Part shown: positions 57,962 to 64,000 of the stretch, piece by piece
How positions within the stretch are numbered: the stretch's first letter is position 1
How the letters are laid out: each line of letters opens with the position of its first letter
Assembly (NCBI GenBank): GCA_030789695.1
Contig: JAULAV010002416.1
Span: 62,001 to 126,000 of the forward strand
Reading direction: 5' to 3'
Source of the DNA: Scilla litardierei
Taxonomy: Eukaryota > Streptophyta > Magnoliopsida > Asparagales > Asparagaceae
DNA: 64,000 nucleotides
Notes under the pieces: model-generated
The model's input: only the letters and a program-made list of their open reading frames with translations
Database searches by the model: none
Told to the model about the DNA's origin: nothing
Program-made: the position numbers and the translations under genes

Positions 57962-59330
57962 TGTTGGATCTTGATCTAAGCCTAGAGGTGGGTGAATATG
58001 CTAATAAAAATTCTTCGAGAACACATGCAATTATCAGCGCAATCAATCAAACACTTAGTAAATAAGTGCAAGTAAAAGCAGTCGTAGAGTGCATACCAGA
58101 TTTACCATGGTTGGGTTGTCCCAACGGCATACTCCAGCACCAAAGCAGATACTAGCATTAATATGTCAAGGGTATAACTCTACGAGCACTGACTCTATGC
58201 TCACCAAGTTCGTACTGCACTCACCAAAGTACCAAACACTATTAATCTAGTAAACGCTCTCTCTTGACTAGCCCCGACTAGTCAAGACCCTTTTGCCTAG
58301 CACCAATTAGACAAGACCCCAAAAGAATGAATAAGTAACCTATAAAGATCAACACACCAATACACGAATATAAATAAGTATGGAGTTCAGAAAATCTCAT
58401 TTTGTGTAGATGTCGTCGTTTCTGTCATTCAGCATTGTTCAGATTCGATCTGACAAGATGTAGTCATCTGCCTCAAATCGTGGCACCCTTAAGATGTTGC
58501 GAAAATGTGTAGGACCACCTTGAAGCTTGCGACAATGGATGTGTAACCCTCTTGCAACTTGTAGCTTTGTATGGATGGAGAGCTCTTGGGTGTGAGGCTT
58601 GCTTGCAAAGGGAGATGCAACTTGCATCCTTGGTGATAATGTCTTTCTTTGCTTGCGGCCTATGGATGTGTAACCCTTGTAGATGTTGCGGCAAAGGAGG
58701 AGGAAGGAGCTTGGTATCTTGCGGCTCTTGGAGTTGATGACTTGCAGTAATCTAGGATGAGGGACTCTCCTTTGATGCTTGTGTAATGGAGAAGATGCTC
58801 TTGGCTTGAGGTTGCGGAATGGAGACGATGAAGGGCTCTTGGGATATTGCGACAATATGGTTTTCTATATTGTTGGCCAAAATGTTTTTCTTTGTGGTAG
58901 CCTCCTTGTTTTCTCTCCTTTTGGATGTGGGTTTATATAGACGAAGAGGGGATCAATTAGAATCAATTAGAATCCCATAAAACTAGGAGATAGTATGGAA
59001 TCTTAACTAGTATTTGATTTGAAACAATCATATGGAACATCTCGTTTAATCACAATAGGATATTGAGTTTGAATTTGGATTGCAATAGGATTTGAATTTG
59101 AATGGCAATGGGATTTGAATAGGATATCATTTAGGATCTCATTTAATCACAAATTGATTTGCATGAGTTGTGGTTCAATCACTTTTGATATGAATCAGAT
59201 TTCTCCATATCTCTCCATATTTGACCAAGTCCAAATTGCAAATGAATTGCAATTTCTCCATCACTTTGACTAAGTCTTCTTTGCATTTTCCTCTATCACT
59301 TTGACTAAGTCCCCCTTTGAGTATTACCCA
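57962..59330 (-). repeat. F left LTR fragment (minus orientation)
   Basis: Similar to the first part of A and B LTRs. TATA box on the minus strand (TCTATATAAACCC) near 58931-58941. Its expected TCCAACA end is missing. ORFs of 138 codons on the minus strand are not conserved in A or B and are unsupported. Confidence 0.72.
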
Positions 59331-60045
59331 TAAAGCAATGCCATCCTCACATCTAAGAGTCCTTATAGGCTATGTTTTTGGGGTGTGGTACCTTGAACTC
59401 ATTTTTAATGAGATGGAAAAATAAAATCCTAGGTGATTTCATGTTTAATGGAAAATGTGGATTGGTTTCGATTGAATTTCTTAAAAGGTCTCCTTATGTG
59501 CTTCAATGTTTAATCATCGCACTTACACGATGGTGTAGAAGTCTATGTTACACTTTTCATTGAATTTGAAGTGCTTATTTTAAGAAAAATGACATGCAAG
59601 TGCTAGTTGTAATTTATAATACTCTATTTTTTCATGTGGCATGAATTAGACTTCGTTTATACACTTTTGATGATAACAAAAGGAGGAGAAAATATTGAGA
59701 AAGATGTGAATGATTTGGTGTGTGCATTAATGCTTACATGTTGCATATTTGAATATTAGTTTTAAGACGGAGCATTAATGAACAATGAATAATGAAAGTG
59801 TGCTTATTGAATATATGAATATTGGTTCAAGGGGGAGCATGAATAAATGGGGAGCATGCATACATGTTTGAATGCTTGAACATCATTGTAGCATGCTTCT
59901 ATGTTTGCACATCATTGCCATACTTGTTGCATATTGCATACATCCTCCATCTTCACACTTCACACACACACATGTCACGATGAAATTATTTGAATCGTTA
60001 TTACTCAAATCTTATATTGGGTTGTCATCATCAAAAGGAGGAGAT

Positions 60046-61471
60046 TGTTGTATACAACGTGTAGTTGAATACAACGACCGATGACTTCGTGTTAGATGAT
60101 AACAAACGTGTGTGAACGATTTAATATGTGTGCTAAGTGTTTTTAGGAATGACACTTTCGCAAATACTCAAAGAGAGACTAAGTAAAAGTGATGGAGAAT
60201 GTGACATGCATTAGCCAAGTGGACTAAGTCAAAGATGGAGAATATGGCTGAAAAATTGGATAAGTCAAAGATGAGAAGATAAGGAGTAAATCAATTCAAA
60301 TCCATATTTGAATTGATTCAAATCAATTGGTGCAACATTCAAATCATAATGCCATGCAAATTGAAGACTTGGTCAAAGATGGAGAGATATGAAGAATCTC
60401 ATGCAAATCAAGGTGATTAAATGAGATCCAGTTCAAATCCTATAACTACTCAAATTCAATTCCATAGCTATCCATATTCAAGATCCATATCCAAAGAGAT
60501 TCATTCAAATCCTAATCAAATTAGGATTCTGTCCAATCTCCATCAATTATGGGATTCTAATTGATTCTATTATATCACATCCTCTCCTATATAAACCCAT
60601 GTTCAAAAAGAGAGATTTTGGGGGAGAGAGGGCAACAAAAACACCAAGAAAAATTCGTCCATACCCTCCTCCATGCGCAACCAGCTCAAAGCCATCATCC
60701 TTCACATATTGTACAACAAGCCGTAGGATGCACTTCAAAGATATGAGAATTCCTCTACACATGAGCATCCAAATCGACCCTTTCTTATTTTTCAATCGAA
60801 GAGGATGAGATCATGATTCCAACGAGTATTTATTCGGATTTTTCGGAGCTTGGGTCGATTTACTACAATTTCTGGAAGACGAGACAGAAACATACTTTAT
60901 GCACAACTGCTACCGATTCTGCAGAACAAAGAATTGATTTACACACAGACCAGACAGACTAGATTGATTTGCATATCGAACTTCGGAGGGCTATATCTTG
61001 AGATCCAGGCATCGGATTAAGACACCGTTTGCGCGGAAGCTGACGACAAGCTGTTTGACAGAGACTACAACACCGACACGAACTGAGCTTTCTAAACTCT
61101 TATTACTTTATATTCATGTACTTGGTGCGTAGATCTCTGTAGGGAAAACTTTACCATTGTGATGTTTTGGGGTCTTGTCTAGTGGGTGCTAGACAAGAGG
61201 GACTTGGCTAATTGGGACCAGCCAATAGAAAGCTTATACTAGGATTAAATTTGTTGAACACGGTAAGTGCGGTACTGAGAGCATGGTGAGTGTAGAGACG
61301 TGGGTTCTCTACCTATTACAGTTGTACCTGTTACATTATTAATCTAGTATCAGCTTTGGGGGCTGGTCGTAGGTCGTGGGTGCGACCGAACCAGGGTAAA
61401 TCTGCTGCGTACTCTGTGATTGATTATTATTTACTCTGCATCTACTATAAATACGTGTGATTACTCGTGGG
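60046..61471 (+). repeat. F right LTR (plus orientation), first part
   Basis: Starts TGTTGTATACAACG after the PPT. A plus-strand TATA box (CTATATAAAC) lies at 60587-60596. Contains recognisable A/B LTR segments, e.g. TCTTGTCTAGTGGGTGCTAGACAAGAGG near 61172 in inverted sense to A. Interrupted by G at 61472; the last part is 63209-63269. Confidence 0.72.
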
Positions 61472-61889
61472 TGTTGAGTATTGGACTCCCCGGATTTGGT
61501 TTTGGATGATGAGCAAACATAAATAAATCGTGAACTAACACTTTGTGAGCGCAGTTATGGAGATCGTCGCCAAATTCACGTGAACATCCAAAGCGATGTC
61601 TCAAGACTTCTCAAAGCACGTATTCATATTCCTAAAGCTTCGTTGAAGCTTTTGGACCAACTTTGAAGTCATGAAGATTCGATCGAAGCTTTTAAAGACG
61701 GTTTGTCTAGATTTATATTTAGTTTTCTAGCTTTGTTCTTTAGAATGTTAAGCCTTGAGTAGGTATTATTATTTGATCTTCATATCGCTCCTATCTTAGA
61801 GCTAGGATCTTAGTAGAAGTTCATTCAAACTTTCCCGAAGCATCGCGCTTCGATTCGGGACTTCTTGTGCATGTTAGTTGGTTCAAGAA

Positions 61890-62405
61890 GAAGAACCAAC
61901 CGACTAGATGGTGATCTAGTCGGTTGGAAAAGCTTCTTGGACCGACTAGTTTGTCTCCCAAATTCTAAGCTCTTTACTGTTCACAGTTAGTCGGTCTTAG
62001 TTGACTCACCGACCGACTAGTTAGTGAACTAGTCGGTCTGTGATGCTTCTTAGACCGACTAGTTGAGCTTTCCCTGTACATGCCTAGTTACTGTTTATCG
62101 TTAGTCGGTCTAAGAATGTTTGGCGACCGACTAGTTGATGATCTAGTCGGTCAACATTTGTTCTTGGACCGACTAAATCAATTTGTATTCAGACTAATAG
62201 TTTTTGACTCTTAGTCGGTCTAAGTTAACTGACCGATCGACTAGTTGAGAAACTAGTCGGTCAGAAAGTCTTCTTGGACCGACTAGTTATCTAGGTCTGA
62301 AATTTCATCTGTTCACTGTTCATCCTTTAGTCGGTTCATGTTGTTTCACCGACTGACTAGTGGATGAACTAGTCGGTCAGTGGTTGTTCTTTGACCGACT
62401 AATTG
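61890..62405. repeat. Five-unit palindrome array, period ~114 bases
   Basis: Palindromes of the form GACCGACTAGTT-N4-AACTAGTCGGTC at 61896-61927, 62011-62038, 62125-62152, 62235-62262 and 62351-62378. Spacings are 115, 114, 110 and 116. Between them single TAGTCGGTC or GACCGACTA half-sites recur, so each unit carries more than one site. It sits directly upstream of the TATA box of G. Confidence 0.9.
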
Positions 62406-62456
62406 CCCCAGATTTCCAACCGTTGGGAGTTGACCTAGCTCGATTTTGTGGGACCC

Positions 62457-62464
62457 TATAAATA
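62457..62464 (+). promoter_or_regulatory. TATA box of solo LTR G
   Basis: CCCTATAAATACG, about 80 bases downstream of the palindrome array. Confidence 0.6.
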
Positions 62465-63274
62465 CGAAGCTTGGTCATTTCTCTCAAGGTAAGAGCTGCT
62501 ATTGAGAGCCTTATTCAGATTGAAAGAGTTAGAGATTGAAACTCATTTCCAAAGCTCTCTTCCTCACAAGAAATCATTCTCTCCCTCATTTGAGATCTAG
62601 AATCCATCTTGAGAGAACTTTGTTCTTGTTGAGCCATCCAAGCTATTGCTTGAATCAAGTCTCCTATTCATTCCTAGGCACCCATTGCTTCTCATATTGG
62701 TGGTGCTAGGTCTTGGTGACTTCTCCTTCCTCAAATCCCTCCTTGCCCTAATTTGGTAAGAATACTCAAGGTATAGGGTTTGTGGTAAGTTGTTGTTTAT
62801 TTCATATAAACTCTTTTATTGCTATTGATTCTCTCGGTTGTGAGAGAAGGTTGTGATCCCGGGTTGTGGGATTCACTATTGCTATTGATTGTATGATTTG
62901 ATCTTGTGAAGGTTTTTCACAAGGTATTCATAATGGAAATCTTGGGTTAGGGTTTCTAACCTAAGTATCCGGAGGGGATCCGGGTGTTCTGGGACGTAGG
63001 ATCACTGGGTACAAGTCGGGGAGACTTGGGTGGATCCGAACCCATCATATCAATTGTTAGCATTGAATATTTGTTGTTGTCAATTTTAGCTTCCGCATTG
63101 TTGGTAGTAGTTTGCACGATAATTAGGAATTATACTCCTTGTTATTTTTAAAGTACTATTCACCCCCCTCTAGTACTTGTGCAGTAGCTTTCAGGGCATT
63201 ACAGTGGGTTGCACGAGAATTTTTATTAGCATATTCACCATCCCTCTAGGCTTAGATCCAGATCCAACTCATGT

Positions 63275-63349
63275 CACATCCTCATCCCTACTCATCCTTT
63301 CACTAATTCTAGAAAAATTAGTGAAAGGATGAGTAGGGATGATGATGTG
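63275..63349. repeat. Foldback: 34-base arms, 7-base loop
   Basis: Arms 63275-63308 and 63316-63349 pair with one mismatch; the inner 26 base pairs (CATCCCTACTCATCC... with its complement) are perfect. The loop is CTAGAAA. It lies between the F LTR end and the truncated gag of H. CATCCCTACT occurs once more near 63394. Confidence 0.92.
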
Positions 63350-63409
63350 CCATGCCCCCATTGGAAGTCCAATCGGGATTTAGGCATGCCCATTCTCATC
63401 CCTACTACA

Positions 63410-64000
63410 CGAAAGATGTTATGCGTGACCTTGGAATCCAACGATGGCCACCCATGTTAGTCAAATTTTTTTAGGAACCCATATTTGCTTGAATTTAATA
63501 TTCTTGTTCCTATATTTGCAATAATGAGAAGTATGACCAACACAACCACATGTAAAGCACTTTGCATGAATATTTATAGCTTTTGTTATCTCAATGTGAA
63601 CGTTTCTATATTTTGACTTTTCAACACGTTTCAAATCATAGCCAAGTCCATGCCTATTATTGCCATATATTTGGTTTACAAGAACCACACCAAATTTCTT
63701 AATGGTCAATTCTAGGTTCGTGACTTTATATTTCAAATAAGTATTTTCATTCACAAGCAAAGTGCATTTACTAATGAAAGCTTTCTTGTTGTCCTCTTCA
63801 TTCATTTTCATGTTTTCAGCTTTCTTTTAAAAATCAATCATTTTGCCTTTAAGCTCATTTTTAGCATGCACATCTTTCATTAAGCTCTTTATTTTCAGTT
63901 TCTAGCTTAGTAACTTTTTCTTTATGCATGATATTTTCTTTTAATAGAGTAGGACAATTGGGGCAATCAACTTTTTCATGCAAGCTAGAATTTTCTTTTT
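63410..64000 (-). pseudogene. gag: H: truncated, frameshifted gag of the A/B family (runs off window)
   Basis: The minus strand from 63811 to 63461 encodes 116 residues that match the end of A's gag: the last part of the coiled coil, the second zinc knuckle CFTCGCVGHTSHYC and the IWVPK segment. To the right (63812-64000) the coiled-coil homology continues in other frames, so the gene is broken. To the left, homology to the A family stops at about 63410, and the 3' non-coding region, PPT and LTR are missing. The rest lies beyond the window. Confidence 0.8.

Larger units (their letters stand above)
61472..63203 (+). mobile_element. G: solo LTR of a Sirevirus-like element, TSD GTGGG
   Basis: 1732 bp, TGTTGAGTATTGG...GGCATTACA, flanked by GTGGG at 61467-61471 and 63204-63208, inside F's right LTR. 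A TATA box (TATAAATA) lies at 62457-62464. Upstream in U3 is an array of five palindromes. The end CACCCCCCTCTAGTAC (near 63160) resembles Sirevirus LTR ends, also seen in A and B. No interior or second LTR, hence a solo LTR left by LTR-LTR recombination. Confidence 0.82.
57962..63269. mobile_element. F: rearranged A/B-family copy with inverted LTR ends
   Basis: The left part, 57962 to about 59330, is an LTR fragment in the minus-element orientation (TGTTGGATCTTGATCTAAGCC). At about 59325-59335 it switches to the opposite strand: 59334-60045 matches the reverse complement of the 3' non-coding interior of A and B, with PPT AAAAGGAGGAGAT at 60033-60045, followed by an LTR in the plus orientation (60046-63269, interrupted by G) which ends AGGCTTAGATCCAGATCCAAC. 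The outer ends are therefore inverted relative to each other. No gag remains. No TSD was found. Confidence 0.7.

Noticed and set aside
58439..58855. 138-codon minus-strand ORF in the F left LTR
   Set aside because: Not kept in the related LTRs of A or B and without any recognised motif.
1..64000. CRISPR arrays, rRNA genes, tRNA genes, bacterial operons
   Set aside because: None seen. The regular palindrome arrays have variable spacers inside LTRs or leaders and no cas genes; the tRNA-like matches are only short primer binding sites.

Overview
The window is repeat-rich nuclear DNA of a flowering plant. Nothing in it looks prokaryotic, organellar or like an ordinary host gene. Evidence: several LTR retrotransposons with 5-bp target site duplications (TSDs), tRNA-iMet primer sites (TGGTATCAGAGC) and polypurine tracts (PPTs), Ty1/copia gag and pol genes typical of plants, and Helitron-like ends. 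I could not settle the species or whether it is a monocot or eudicot.

Layout, left to right. 1-7103: element A, minus strand, a Sirevirus-like Ty1/copia element with one intact 619-codon gag, no pol, ~2.1-kb LTRs, and its left LTR cut by the window edge. 7104-10390 and 19868-23561: AT-rich background without a recognisable gene, interrupted at 10396-19862 by element D, a LARD-like element (two ~3.0-kb LTRs, 3.5-kb non-coding interior, TSD TGAAT). 23567-30727: element E, plus strand, the only element with pol: near-identical short LTRs (TSD CAAAT), a GC-rich palindromic array in its leader, gag, and a pol broken by a frameshift and a late stop. 30818-40220: element J, a second copy of the D family (TSD GTTGT). 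40226-42172: a Helitron-like 3' end and a partial LTR element K with primer site.

42178-57799: element B, a degraded relative of A (TSD TGGGG). Its left LTR holds insert I (43474-47189, TSD TGCTC), a probable solo LTR that itself contains a Helitron-like element and two minisatellite arrays. Its right LTR holds element C (51973-57495), a second gag-only Sirevirus-like family. 57962-63269: F, a rearranged A/B-family copy whose two LTR ends are inverted relative to each other; its right LTR holds solo LTR G (61472-63203, TSD GTGGG) with a five-unit palindrome array. 63275-63349 is a near-perfect foldback, and 63410-64000 is a broken gag of the A/B family running off the window.

How the parts fit: four of the elements or families (A/B, C, D/J) lack pol but keep LTRs, PPTs, and in some cases gag and primer sites, so they must have moved with enzymes supplied in trans. 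Element E is the only one here with reverse transcriptase and integrase sequence, but its LTRs and termini differ from those of the pol-less families, so it is not an obvious donor. The nesting order is clear from TSDs: B is older than I and C; F is older than G. Most other open reading frames in the window are composition artefacts of GC-rich or microsatellite DNA, or shadows of the TE genes.
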